A DNA stretch of 64,000 bases from RPQJ01 sp963726665 (GTDB lineage Bacteria; Pseudomonadota; Gammaproteobacteria; Steroidobacterales; Steroidobacteraceae). Below the pieces are notes generated by a model. The model ran no database searches, had not been told where the DNA came from, and saw only the letters and a list, made by a program, of their open reading frames with translations. The DNA lies in contig CAVSDW010000020.1 of NCBI GenBank assembly GCA_963726665.1, positions 62,001-126,000 of the forward strand. The letters run 5' to 3'. Below, piece by piece: positions 54,934 through 63,940 of the stretch. The translations under genes were made by a program, and so were the position numbers. Every line of letters starts with the position of its first letter. Positions within the stretch are counted from its first letter, which is position 1.

Positions 54934-56029
54934 ATTTCGCGGCGAGCAGCTTCTCGCCGATGACCGCGCGCCGCCAGCCACGCAGCGCGGCCGACTCGCC
55001 GCGGTCCTCGAACACCAGCGCCTCGACGTCGCGCCGCGTGGCGAGCACCTCCGGGCTCACGCCCAGCGCAGCCGCTTCGTCCCGCACCACCTGCTGGAGT
55101 TTCGAGACCAGGGCGTTCTCCTGCGGCGTCGGGCGCCGGCCGTTGGCCTCGATGCCGGTCGTGCCCGCGGACGCGATCGCTGTCGCGACCAGCGTCAGCA
55201 ATTCCTCGCCGCGCTTCCGGGTCACCGCGGGCGGCAGCGCCTTGATGGCCTCGAGGTCGGCGAGCGTGCGCGGTGCCATCGTGGCCACTGCATAGATCGC
55301 CTCGTCGGTCACGATCCATCCGCGGGGCTTGTCGGATTCGATCGCGCGCTGCTCGCGCCACTTGGCGAGCGCCCGCGCGGCGGCCTGCTCGCGGGGCTTC
55401 AGGCGCCCCAGGCCCTTGAGCCGGCGCCAGGCGTCGCCCGGGTCGGTGGTGTACAGGGCGACGTCCTCGAGCGCCGCCGCATCCTCCGCGAGCCACGCCG
55501 CGCGGCCGCGTGTTTCGAGCGCGTTCGAAAGCTCCGTGTGCAGGGTCAGCAGGTGATGCACGTCGTCCGCGGCGTACGCGAGCTGCTCCGGCGTGAGCGG
55601 ACGGCGCGACCAGTCCGTTCGCGTCTGCCCCTTGTCGATCGAGTGACCGAGCTGCCGCGCCACCAGCTCGGCATAACCGGCTTGCGGCGGGAAGCCGAGC
55701 ATGGCCGCGGCCACCTGGGTGTCGAAGACCGGCGCGGGCACCGGCCGGCCGCCGAGTTGCAGCACCTCGAGGTCCTGCCGCGCCGCGTGCAGGATCTTGA
55801 GCTTCGAGCGGTCGGAGAGCAGCCCATGGAGCGCGCCGAGGTCGAGCCCGGCCAGCGGATCCACGAGGAAGCAGTCGCTGTCGGTCGCCACCTGCACCAG
55901 GCAGAGGAGGGGGTAGTAGGTGCTCTCGCGCATGAACTCCGTGTCGATCGCAAGGCGAGTGGCCGCCTCGAGGCGGAACAGCGCCGCATCGAGCTGGGGC
56001 TGGGTGGTGACAAGCGTGGCGTCGCGCAT
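54932..56029 (-). CDS. rnd: Ribonuclease D
   Basis: 365 residues from ATG 56029. DEDD exonuclease motifs: LAIDTEFMRESTYYP (Exo I), LKILHAARQDLEVL (Exo II) and AYAADDVHHLLTLH (Exo III, with the DEDDy tyrosine). Two HRDC-type helical regions follow from about residue 200 (LKPREQAAARALAKWREQRA). Trims 3' ends of tRNA precursors. Length is normal for the family. Confidence 0.95.
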   Translation of the reverse strand: MRDATLVTTQPQLDAALFRLEAATRLAIDTEFMRESTYYPLLCLVQVATDSDCFLVDPLAGLDLGALHGLLSDRSKLKILHAARQDLEVLQLGGRPVPAPVFDTQVAAAMLGFPPQAGYAELVARQLGHSIDKGQTRTDWSRRPLTPEQLAYAADDVHHLLTLHTELSNALETRGRAAWLAEDAAALEDVALYTTDPGDAWRRLKGLGRLKPREQAAARALAKWREQRAIESDKPRGWIVTDEAIYAVATMAPRTLADLEAIKALPPAVTRKRGEELLTLVATAIASAGTTGIEANGRRPTPQENALVSKLQQVVRDEAAALGVSPEVLATRRDVEALVFEDRGESAALRGWRRAVIGEKLLAAK

Positions 56030-56083
56030 GCGTCGTGATACCTGCGTGTAGAATTGCGGCTCCCAGGCCGCCGCATTCACATC

Positions 56084-56602
56084 GTGCAGCAGTTCCTCAG
56101 GATCTTCCTCGACATCGTACTCTGGCGGCGGGGCCCGCAGGACCTGCCGGCGTCGGGCCTGCTGGTCGTGATCACGCTCGCGGCCTACGTCCTGGTCGGC
56201 GCGGTGCAGCTTGCGCTGCTCGACGAGTCGGCCGCGACGTGGCTCGTGTTCCTGGTCGCGGATCCTGCGCTGCTCACCGCGTCGGTGTGGCTGCTGCTCA
56301 GGCTCTACGGCCACACGGAGCGCTTCCAGCAGGCGGCATCCGCCGTGCTCGGCACCGGCGCGCTGCTCGGCTTTGCGGTCTACCTGCCGCTGCAGATCAT
56401 CGTGACGGGCCTCGGGTTCGACCCGGCCTCGCCGCTCGCCCAGGCGTCGGCGCTCCTGCTCGTCGTCGTCTTTGCGCTCGTCACGGGGCGCATCCTCAAG
56501 CTCGCGACGGGCTCGAGTCTCTTCACCGGCATCGCCGCCTCGCTCACATACTTCGTGGCCATCAACGCGCTGGTGGGCGCGGTGCAGGGCACGGGCAGCT
56601 GA
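56084..56602 (+). CDS. Small multi-pass membrane protein
   Basis: 172 residues from GTG 56084 (TTG 56054 would add ten residues). Four or five hydrophobic helices, for example LLVVITLAAYVLVGAVQLAL and LLGFAVYLPLQIIVTGLGF, with FQQAASAVLGTGALLG between. This resembles Yip1-like bacterial membrane proteins, but no firm family is assigned. It ends two bases before mpl and is divergent from rnd, so it probably leads the mpl operon. Confidence 0.7.
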   Translation: MQQFLRIFLDIVLWRRGPQDLPASGLLVVITLAAYVLVGAVQLALLDESAATWLVFLVADPALLTASVWLLLRLYGHTERFQQAASAVLGTGALLGFAVYLPLQIIVTGLGFDPASPLAQASALLLVVVFALVTGRILKLATGSSLFTGIAASLTYFVAINALVGAVQGTGS

Positions 56603-56604
56603 TC

Positions 56605-57981
56605 ATGCACCTGCACATCATCGGTATCTGCGGCACGTTCATGGGCGGCATTGCCGCGCTCGCACGCGCGAGCGGCCACCGGGTCACGGGTTCGGACCGC
56701 TCCGTCTATCCGCCGATGAGCACGCAGCTCGCCTCGCTCGGCATCGAGGTGATCGAGGGCTACGGGCCGGACCAGGTCGCGTTGAATCCCGACGTGTTCG
56801 TGATCGGCAACGTGATGAGCCGCGGCAACCCGCTCATCGAGGAGATCCTGAACAGCGGCCGTCCGTACGAGTCCGGCCCCGAATGGCTCGCGCGCAACGT
56901 GCTCGCCGGGCGCTGGGTGCTCGGCGTCGCTGGAACGCACGGCAAGACCACGACCTCGAGCCTGCTCACCTCTATCCTCGAGCATGCGGGTCTCCAGCCC
57001 GGATTCCTCGTCGGCGGCGTGCCGCTCGACTTCGACGTGAGCGCACGGCTTGGCGCGGGCCGGCACTTCGTGGTCGAGGCCGACGAGTACGACACGGCGT
57101 TCTTCGACAAGCGCGCCAAGTTCGTGCACTACCGGCCGCGGACCGCGATCCTGAACAACCTCGAGCACGACCACGCCGACATCTACCCGGACGTGCCCTC
57201 CATACAGCGGCAGTTCCACCTGCTGCTTCGCACGATGCCGGGAAACGGCCGCATCGTGATGAACGGCGCCGACAAGAACCTCGAGCAGGTGCTCGAGATG
57301 GGTTGCTGGACGCCGGTCGAGCGCTTCGCCTCGACTTCGGCATCGGCTGCCGAGTGGCGCATCGACGCTGACCCGGCCACGGCCTGGGCGCGGTTCTCGG
57401 TGCACCACGCCGGGCGACACGTTGGCGACGTCGAGTGGGGCCTGCTCGGCCGCCACAACGCCGAGAATGGTCTTGCGGCACTTGCCGCGGCGCACCACGC
57501 CGGCGTGGAGGTGCGCTCCGGGATCGAGGCGCTCAGTCGCTTCCGCGGCGTGCGCCGGAGGCTCGAGGTGCGCGGCACCGTGGACGGCGTCGTGGTGTAC
57601 GACGACTTCGCGCATCACCCCACGGCGATTTCGAGCACGCTCGAGGGCGTGCGTCAGAAGGCGGGCACCGGGCGCGTGATCGCGGTGCTCGAGCCGCGCT
57701 CGAACACCATGAAGCTCGGGACGCACAAGGCGGCGCTCGCCGAATCGCTGCGCGACGCGGATCGCGTATTCGTCTACAAGTCGCCCGACGTGAAGTGGGA
57801 CGTCGCGGATGCGATGCGGCCGCTCGGCAGTCTCGCTGCCGTGCACGACGGAATCGATGCGCTGGTGTCGGCGCTGGTCTCCGAGGCACGCCCGGGCGAC
57901 CACTTCGTGCTCATGAGCAACGGTTCCTTCGGCGGCCTGCACGAGCGCCTGCTGGCGGCGCTGCGGGCGCGAGGCGCGTGA
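56605..57981 (+). CDS. mpl: UDP-N-acetylmuramate:tripeptide ligase (murein recycling)
   Basis: 458 residues. Mur-ligase architecture: HIIGICGTFMGGIAALARAS at the start, the ATP loop GVAGTHGKTTTSSLLTSILE, VVEADEYDTAFFDKR with the carbamylated-lysine region, NNLEHDHADIYPD, and DDFAHHPTAISSTLEGVR in the C-terminal domain. Mpl joins recycled L-Ala-gamma-D-Glu-meso-DAP tripeptide to UDP-MurNAc in the cytoplasm. The stop overlaps the next gene as GTGA. Confidence 0.96.
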   Translation: MHLHIIGICGTFMGGIAALARASGHRVTGSDRSVYPPMSTQLASLGIEVIEGYGPDQVALNPDVFVIGNVMSRGNPLIEEILNSGRPYESGPEWLARNVLAGRWVLGVAGTHGKTTTSSLLTSILEHAGLQPGFLVGGVPLDFDVSARLGAGRHFVVEADEYDTAFFDKRAKFVHYRPRTAILNNLEHDHADIYPDVPSIQRQFHLLLRTMPGNGRIVMNGADKNLEQVLEMGCWTPVERFASTSASAAEWRIDADPATAWARFSVHHAGRHVGDVEWGLLGRHNAENGLAALAAAHHAGVEVRSGIEALSRFRGVRRRLEVRGTVDGVVVYDDFAHHPTAISSTLEGVRQKAGTGRVIAVLEPRSNTMKLGTHKAALAESLRDADRVFVYKSPDVKWDVADAMRPLGSLAAVHDGIDALVSALVSEARPGDHFVLMSNGSFGGLHERLLAALRARGA

Positions 57982-59060
57982 GCGGGGCACGCAAGTTCCT
58001 GTTCGTGCCGGTCTCCGGTCCGGGCGGCGCGGGCGAGTACTACCGCTCGCTCGCGGTCGCGAGCGCGGTCGAGCGTCGCTGGCCCGGTTGCGAGATACGG
58101 TTCGTCCTGAGCCGCGACGCGCGTTACGGGGGCGACGCGCCGTATCCGCTGCTCCACGTCGATCGTTCGCCGACCTACGAGACCGGCGAGGTCATGGCGA
58201 TCCTCGAGCGCGAGCGGCCCGACGTCGTCGTGTTCGACAGCGCGGGTCGCGCCGCGCAGTACCGCTGCGCGAAGAAGCTCGGCGCGCGGGTCGTGTTCGT
58301 GAGTTCCCGCGCCACGACGCGCCGCAAGGGCTTCAGGTTCCGCCGCATGCGATGGATGGACCAGCATTGGGTCGTGGTACCGCGCTTCCTCGGTGGCGGA
58401 CTCGGTGCACTGGAGCGCCTGCGCGTGAGCCTGCTGCCGCGGTGCGAAGTCGTGTTCCTCGACGTGCTGCACGAGCCCGTGGACGAGGCGGGGACCGGAG
58501 ACCTGCAGCGACGGCTGGGCGTCGAGCCCGGACGCTATGTGCTCGCGTGCCCGGGGGGAGGAGGCGTTTTCGGCGGCGGGCCCGATGCCGCGCAGGTCTT
58601 TTACGATGCGAGCTGCGAACTCGCGAGCAGGACAGGGATGCCGGTCGTCGCGGTGCTGGGTCCACGATTCGCCATGCCGCGGTCGGCGCCGCCCGGCGTG
58701 CATGTCCTCGCGGGCCTGCCGAACTCGCAGCTCATGGGGATGCTGCGCGACGCGAGGATCGGCGTGATCAACGGCGGAAGCCTGTTGATGCAGGCGCTCG
58801 AGCTGCGCGCGCCGTGTGTCGCGGCTCCAATTTCGGAGGACCAGCCGCCGCGGCTCGCGGCCTGCGCGGCCCGCGGGCTGCTGCGGCCTGCAGCACTCGA
58901 GGTCGCATCGCTGGTCCACGAGGCGACAGCGCTCCTCGCCGACGGCGAACGGGAGCGGCTGCGCTCGCGTCTCGACGAACTCGCCCTCGCCAACGGGCTC
59001 GAGCTCGCGGTCGATGCGATCGAGCGGCTGCTGTCCCGGGACGCCTCCCGGCGCAGCTAG
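57978..59060 (+). CDS. MurG-like (GT28-type) glycosyltransferase
   Basis: 360 residues from GTG 57978. N-terminal half KFLFVPVSGPGGAGEYYRSL with MAILERERPDVVVFDSAG; C-terminal half has the GT-B nucleotide-sugar site pattern VLACPGGGGVFGGGPDAAQ, LAGLPNSQLMGMLRDARIGV and NGGSLLMQALELRAPCVAAP. This is the MurG/UGT-like fold; the sugar and acceptor are unknown. Overlap with mpl suggests an envelope role. Its last four bases overlap the end of hemL. Confidence 0.75.
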   Translation: MSGARKFLFVPVSGPGGAGEYYRSLAVASAVERRWPGCEIRFVLSRDARYGGDAPYPLLHVDRSPTYETGEVMAILERERPDVVVFDSAGRAAQYRCAKKLGARVVFVSSRATTRRKGFRFRRMRWMDQHWVVVPRFLGGGLGALERLRVSLLPRCEVVFLDVLHEPVDEAGTGDLQRRLGVEPGRYVLACPGGGGVFGGGPDAAQVFYDASCELASRTGMPVVAVLGPRFAMPRSAPPGVHVLAGLPNSQLMGMLRDARIGVINGGSLLMQALELRAPCVAAPISEDQPPRLAACAARGLLRPAALEVASLVHEATALLADGERERLRSRLDELALANGLELAVDAIERLLSRDASRRS

Positions 59061-60331
59061 TCGCGGATTTTCGCGAAGACCCGCTGCGCAGCGGCGATCG
59101 TCGCGTCGATCTCGCGGTCGGTGTGCGCGGCCGAGACGAACCCGGCTTCGAAGGCCGAGGGCGCGAGGTACACGCCCTGGTCCAGCATGCCGTGGAAGAA
59201 GCGCTTGAAGCGCTCGACGTTGCAGGCGGTCGCTTGCGCGTAGGACGTGACCTGCGGGGCGTCCGTGAAGAACAGGCCGAACATGCCGCAGACGTGATTG
59301 GTCGCGAGCGGGACGCCGGCGGAGCGCGCCGCCTCGCCGAGGCCGGTCACCAGCCGTTCGGTCGTCACGGCGAGCTTCGCGTGGAAGCCGGGAACCGACA
59401 GTCCGTCGAGCGTTGCGAGCCCCGCGGCCATGGCGACAGGGTTGCCCGACAGCGTGCCGGCCTGGTACACGGGCCCGAGAGGCGCGATGTGCTCCATGAT
59501 CTCGCGGCGGCCGCCGAAGGCGCCGACCGGCATGCCGCCGCCGACGATCTTGCCGAGTGTCGTCAGGTCCGGGCGGATGCCGTAGAGCTCCTGCGCGCCC
59601 CCGCGCGCGACGCGAAAGCCGGTCATCACCTCGTCGAAGATCAGCACTGCGCCGTGGCGCGTGCACTCCTCGCGCAGCGTCTCGAGGAAGCCGGGCACGG
59701 GCGGGATGCAGTTCATGTTGCCTGCGATCGGCTCGACGATGACGCAGGCCACCTCGCCACCGAGTTCGGCGAACGCCGCGCGCACCTGCGCCGCGTCGTT
59801 GTAGGTGAGCGTGACGGTGTGCGCAGCGAGCTCGGGCGGGACGCCGGGCGAGGTGGGCACGCCGAGCGTGAGCGCGCCGGATCCTGCCTTCACCAGCAGC
59901 GAGTCGGAGTGGCCGTGGTAGCAGCCCTCGAACTTGATGATCTTGTTGCGGCCGGTGTAGCCACGCGCCAGCCGGATCGCGCTCATGGTCGCCTCGGTGC
60001 CCGAGCTCACCATGCGCACGAGCTCGATCGACGGGACGATTTCGATGATGCGGCGGGCGACGACGGTCTCGAGTGCGGTCGGCGCGCCGAATGACAGGCC
60101 GTTCTCCGCGGTCTCCTGCACCGCGCGGATCACCGCCGGGTCCGCGTGCCCGAGGATCATCGGCCCCCAGGAGCCGACGTAGTCGATGAACTGCCGGCCG
60201 TCGGCCGACCAGACGTGCGGCCCCTTCGCCTTCTTGAAGAAGATCGGCTCGCCGCCGACGCCCCGGAACGCTCGAACCGGCGAATTGACGCCTCCCGGAA
60301 TGACCTTGCAGGCTTCGGTGTACAGACTCAC
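59057..60331 (-). CDS. hemL: Glutamate-1-semialdehyde 2,1-aminomutase
   Basis: 424 residues. PLP enzyme of the class III aminotransferase fold: FIDYVGSWGPMILGHADPAV, SSGTEATMSAIRLARGYTGR, FDEVMTGFRVARGGAQELYG and the PLP lysine in TLGKIVGGGMPVGAFGG. GTLSGNPVAMAAGLATLD follows. Makes 5-aminolevulinate for haem and cobalamin, the latter relevant to the B12 photoreceptor at 13-14 kb. Intact and of normal length. Confidence 0.98.
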   Translation of the reverse strand: MSLYTEACKVIPGGVNSPVRAFRGVGGEPIFFKKAKGPHVWSADGRQFIDYVGSWGPMILGHADPAVIRAVQETAENGLSFGAPTALETVVARRIIEIVPSIELVRMVSSGTEATMSAIRLARGYTGRNKIIKFEGCYHGHSDSLLVKAGSGALTLGVPTSPGVPPELAAHTVTLTYNDAAQVRAAFAELGGEVACVIVEPIAGNMNCIPPVPGFLETLREECTRHGAVLIFDEVMTGFRVARGGAQELYGIRPDLTTLGKIVGGGMPVGAFGGRREIMEHIAPLGPVYQAGTLSGNPVAMAAGLATLDGLSVPGFHAKLAVTTERLVTGLGEAARSAGVPLATNHVCGMFGLFFTDAPQVTSYAQATACNVERFKRFFHGMLDQGVYLAPSAFEAGFVSAAHTDREIDATIAAAQRVFAKIRD

Positions 60332-60424
60332 GATTTCGGGCTCCAGCGCTGGGTGTCGGTTGCGTAGTCTAGCAAGCGATCACCCCATGGGCGTCGATCG
60401 CGGACGGTGCCTTGCGTCGAGCTG

Positions 60425-61339
60425 CTATTGCTGCGTAACCGCGTAGCCGCGCTGTCGCAGCAGGTCGACGACGCTCTCGGGGCCGACGAGATGCAACGCG
60501 CCGACGACCACGAGGTAGTCGTCCCGCTCGTCCAGGAGCCCGGCGAGGCGGCCGACCCACGCGCGGTTGCGGTCCACGGTCAGGCGCCGGTAAAGGTCGG
60601 GGAATTGCCCGTATTCCGCCGACAGGAGCCGGGCCAGCGCTGCCGTGTCGCCCGCCCGCCAGGCGCGCATGAGTTGGTCGAGTTCGCGGTCGAGGTGCGC
60701 CGACTCGTCCAGCGTCATCACCAGGAATCGCTTCTGCTGCGCCAGCGGCATGCCTGCCAGCATCTGGAACTGCTGCGCCGCGGTCTCCAGCCCCTCGATG
60801 GGCTTGTGCGCCTCGATCGCGCGGGTGGTGAGCGTCTGCTCGATGCCGTACTCCGGGGAGAAACCGCGGCTCGCGAGCTCGACGTCGAGAAGTGCGATCG
60901 CGACGAACCAGGGCGCGAAGGCGTCGAGTGCCTCGAGGTCGAGGCCCGCCTTGCGGACCCGCTCGTCGATCGAGGCGTAGTCGCTGCCGAGCACGCCGCG
61001 CAGCGTCTGGCCTTCGGGCAGGAGTGCGGCCTGCTGCATTTCCGTCGCCATCGCGAGCGGGTCGGCGCCGACGTCGTCCAGGTCGATTTCCATGACCAGG
61101 CGCTCCGCGTCGTCGAACGCGTGCTCGGCGGCGGCGGGCAGGGCCGCGTCGCCGGCCCGCAGCACGTGAACGGATCCGAGCAGGTAGACCGTGTTCTGCT
61201 TGCCCTTTACGGCCCACAGGATGTTCCGGCCGTCGGCCAGCCCGGCCATCGGCAGGGCGAGCGCGACCGCGGCGAGGGCCAGTTTCGCGACGAAACCCGT
61301 TGCGCGTCCGGTCGTGTGCGTGGTCGGGCGTGGCGACAT
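60425..61339 (-). CDS. TraB/GumN family protein, exported
   Basis: 304 residues from ATG 61339. An N-terminal signal (LALAAVALALPMAGLADG) precedes the TraB/GumN core: LLGSVHVLRAGDAALPAAAE with the GxxH motif, LVMEIDLDDV, and the distal YLVVVGALHLVGPESVVDLL with the second GxxH. These motifs suggest a metal-dependent Tiki-like hydrolase or protease fold in the periplasm. The substrate is unknown. Confidence 0.88.
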   Translation of the reverse strand: MSPRPTTHTTGRATGFVAKLALAAVALALPMAGLADGRNILWAVKGKQNTVYLLGSVHVLRAGDAALPAAAEHAFDDAERLVMEIDLDDVGADPLAMATEMQQAALLPEGQTLRGVLGSDYASIDERVRKAGLDLEALDAFAPWFVAIALLDVELASRGFSPEYGIEQTLTTRAIEAHKPIEGLETAAQQFQMLAGMPLAQQKRFLVMTLDESAHLDRELDQLMRAWRAGDTAALARLLSAEYGQFPDLYRRLTVDRNRAWVGRLAGLLDERDDYLVVVGALHLVGPESVVDLLRQRGYAVTQQ

Positions 61340-61468
61340 GGAGGCATTGTCCACGTTCCGGGCCGCGCCGCGAACCGAAAGTGCCGACTCGCGACGTGGG
61401 CGCGCATTACGATAGCGCCGACCGGCCAGCAGGCCCCGTCGCACCCGGTGGACCGCAAGGGGAAAGAC

Positions 61469-62131
61469 ATGTCCAGCCATTCGATTTCGCTCACCGATAC
61501 GCTGTACGACTACCTGCATTCCGTGTCCCTGCGCGAGTCGGAGCTGCAGCGCCGGCTGCGGGAGGAAACGGCAGGGGACCCGATGTCGCGCATGCAGATC
61601 TCGCCGGAGCAGGGGCAGTTCATGGCGCTGCTCGCGCGCCTGATGGATGCCCGGCGCTGCATCGAAGTCGGCGTGTTCACGGGCTACTCGTCGCTGGCGG
61701 TGGCACTCGCGCTGCCCGCCGACGGCCGCATCGTCGCGTGCGACGTGAGCGAGCAGTGGACCTCGGTCGCGCGCCGCTACTGGGCGGAGGCCGGGGTGGC
61801 AGACCGCATCGACCTGCGGCTCGCGCCGGCGCTCGAGACGCTGGACGCAATGCTCGCGGCCGGTGACGGCGGCACGTTCGACCTGGCGTTCATCGACGCC
61901 GACAAGACGAATTATCTCGGCTACTACGAGCGCGTGCTCGCGTTGCTGCGGCCGGGTGGCCTCATCCTCGTCGACAACACGCTGTGGAGCGGGCGCGTTG
62001 CCGATCCGGAGGTCGCGGATGCCGACACGGTGGCGCTGCGGCACTTCAACGAGCGCCTGCATCGCGACGAACGCATCGACCTGTCGATGCTGCCGGTCGG
62101 AGACGGCCTCACCCTCGCCCGCAAGAAATAG
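61469..62131 (+). CDS. CCoAOMT-type O-methyltransferase
   Basis: 220 residues from ATG 61469 with AAGGGGAAAGAC upstream. SAM motif CIEVGVFTGYSSLAVALALP, metal and SAM residues in LAFIDADKTNYLGYYERVLA and LRPGGLILVDNTLWSGRV. This is the class I, metal-dependent O-methyltransferase family of small catechol-like substrates. It produces SAH, which the adjacent convergent ahcY removes, a sensible neighbour though not co-transcribed. Confidence 0.92.
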   Translation: MSSHSISLTDTLYDYLHSVSLRESELQRRLREETAGDPMSRMQISPEQGQFMALLARLMDARRCIEVGVFTGYSSLAVALALPADGRIVACDVSEQWTSVARRYWAEAGVADRIDLRLAPALETLDAMLAAGDGGTFDLAFIDADKTNYLGYYERVLALLRPGGLILVDNTLWSGRVADPEVADADTVALRHFNERLHRDERIDLSMLPVGDGLTLARKK

Positions 62132-62133
62132 GG

Positions 62134-62184
62134 AAAAGGGGACATTCTCCGTTTCCGGGGCGGAAACGGAGAATGTCCCCTTTT
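62134..62184. terminator. Perfect 23-bp inverted repeat, likely bidirectional terminator
   Basis: AAAAGGGGACATTCTCCGTT plus TCC (62134-62156) is followed by a five-base loop and its exact complement ending TGTCCCCTTTT (62162-62184). A- and T-runs at both ends suit termination from both strands between the convergent O-methyltransferase and ahcY genes. It shares the GGGGACATTC core with the repeat at 54.9 kb. Confidence 0.85.
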
Positions 62185-62239
62185 CCGCGTCGGGTTGCAG
62201 GCGTCGACCCGGTCGATCGCCTGCAACCCGGCACCGAAC

Positions 62240-63659
62240 TCAGTATTTGTAGTGATCCGGCTTGTACGGCCCCTGCGCCGCGACGCCGATGTACGCCGCC
62301 TGCTCCGCAGTGAGCTCGGTGAGTGCCGCGCCGATGCGCCCGAGGTGCAGTCGCGCGACCTTCTCGTCGAGGTGCTTCGGCAGCACGTAGACCTGCTTCT
62401 GGTATTTCGCCCCGTGCTGGAAGAGCTCGATCTGCGCCAGCACCTGGTTCGTGAACGAGTTGGACATCACGAACGACGGGTGGCCCGTGCCACACCCGAG
62501 GTTCACGAGCCGGCCCTCGGCCAGGATGATCAGGCGGCGGCCGTCGGGGAAGACCACGTGGTCGACCTGCGGCTTGATGTTCTCCCACTGGTACTGGCGC
62601 AGCGAGGCGATGTCGATCTCGCTGTCGAAGTGGCCGATGTTGCACACGATCGCCTGGTGCCTCATGCGGCGCATGTGATCGTGCGTGATCACGTTCAGGT
62701 TGCCGGTCGCGGTGACGAAGATGTCGGCCTTGTCGCAGGCATCTTCCATCGTGACGACCTTGTAGCCCTCCATCGCGGCCTGCAGCGCGCAGATCGGGTC
62801 GATCTCGGTGACCCAGACCTGGGCCGAAAGCGCGCGCAGCGACTCGGCCGAGCCCTTGCCCACGTCGCCGTAACCGCACACGACCGCCACCTTGCCCGCC
62901 ACCATCACGTCGGTGGCGCGCTTGATGGCGTCCACCAGCGACTCGCGGCAGCCGTAGAGGTTGTCGAACTTGGACTTCGTCACCGAGTCGTTGACGTTGA
63001 TCGCGGGGAACGGCAGCGCGCCGCGCTTCGCGGCCTCGTACAGGCGCTTCACGCCGGTGGTGGTCTCCTCGGTGACGCCCTTGATCTCGGCGAGCCGCGC
63101 CGAGTACCAGCCGGGCTGCGTCTCGAGCCGCTTGCGGATCGAGGCGTACAGGAAGGTCTCCTCCTCGTTGGTCGGCTTGGCGACCAGCGAGCGGTCCTGC
63201 TCCGCGCGCGCGCCGAGCATGAGCAGCAGCGTCGCGTCGCCGCCGTCGTCGAGGATCATGTTGGCCTGCTTGCCGCCGGGCCACTCGAAGATGCGGTGGG
63301 TGAACTCCCAGTACTCCTCGAGCGATTCGCCCTTGTAGGCGAACACCGGCGTGCCGCCTGCCGCGATCGCTGCCGCGGCGTGGTCCTGGGTCGAGTAGAT
63401 GTTGCAGGATGCCCAGCGCACGTCCGCGCCGAGCGCCTTCAGCGTCTCGATCAGCATCGCGGTCTGGATGGTCATGTGCAGCGAGCCCGCGATGCGGGCG
63501 CCGGCGAGCGGCTTCGAGGCCTCGAACTCGCGGCGGGTCGACATGAGACCGGGCATCTCGGTCTCGGCGATGGCCATTTCCTTGCGGCCCCAGTCGGCCA
63601 GCGACAGGTCGGCCACCACGAAATCCTGGTTCTTCGGGGGGAGTAGCGACGGCGTTCAT
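62240..63659 (-). CDS. ahcY: S-adenosyl-L-homocysteine hydrolase, frameshifted at codon 8
   Basis: Reconstructed 472 residues from ATG 63659 (MNAVATPP), the family's usual length. The run of six G (plus strand) at 63636-63641 breaks the frame; with five, the protein reads TPPKNQDFVVADLSLADWG without interruption. An intact frame could still start at GTG 63619. Substrate and NAD sites: LHMTIQTAMLIETL, SCNIYSTQDHAAAA, FPAINVNDSVTKSKFDN, VVCGYGDVGKGSAESL and the terminal KPDHYKY with the NAD-binding Lys-Tyr. Splits SAH into adenosine and homocysteine. Controlled by the SAH riboswitch upstream. Confidence 0.96.
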
Positions 63660-63740
63660 CATTCGGTCCTCTCGTTGACCGTGATGGCCCGGGCCAGGAA
63701 TCGGTGTGGATTCGCTCGCCCGACCTGCACGGAGGTCAGC

Positions 63741-63810
63741 GAGCGCGGTTGGGATGGTCCCAAGTGCCTGAGCCTGGCGGGCTGGGTGCCCGTTGCAGCG
63801 CTCCTCAGGC
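63741..63810 (-). ncRNA. SAH riboswitch in the ahcY leader
   Basis: On the minus strand GCCTGAG (from 63810) pairs with CTCAGGC about 36 bases later (P1). Between them lies GAGCGCTGCAACGGG, and after P1 comes AACCGCGCTC ending at 63741, whose GCGCTC pairs with the GAGCGC as the long-range pseudoknot. The GAGCGCTGCAACGG and CCAGGCTC segments are the conserved ligand core. SAH riboswitches turn ahcY on when SAH rises. The leader runs about 80 bases further to the start codon. Confidence 0.9.
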
Positions 63811-63819
63811 GAGGGCGCG

Positions 63820-63848
63820 ATTGTGCCCCGGCCAGCCTCGCGGGGCAA
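63820..63848 (-). promoter_or_regulatory. Sigma-70-type promoter of ahcY
   Basis: TTGCCC (63843-63848) and CACAAT (63820-63825) are 17 bases apart on the minus strand. The expected transcript start is just ahead of the riboswitch P1 stem, which supports the call. Confidence 0.6.
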
Positions 63849-63889
63849 GAATGGCGCGGCACCTGGCCGGCACGCTGCGCGACCGGACC

Positions 63890-63940
63890 TGGGGTCTGTC
63901 GCGGCTTCGCCCGGAAATATGCTCGCCGGAACAGACCCCA
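63890..63940. repeat. Inverted repeat upstream of ahcY
   Basis: TGGGGTCTGT (63890-63899) and ACAGACCCCA (63931-63940) are exact complements around 31 bases that can themselves partly pair (CGGC and GCCG). It resembles the GGGGACA palindromes elsewhere in the window. No gene is seen from 63849 to the window end. Confidence 0.6.
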
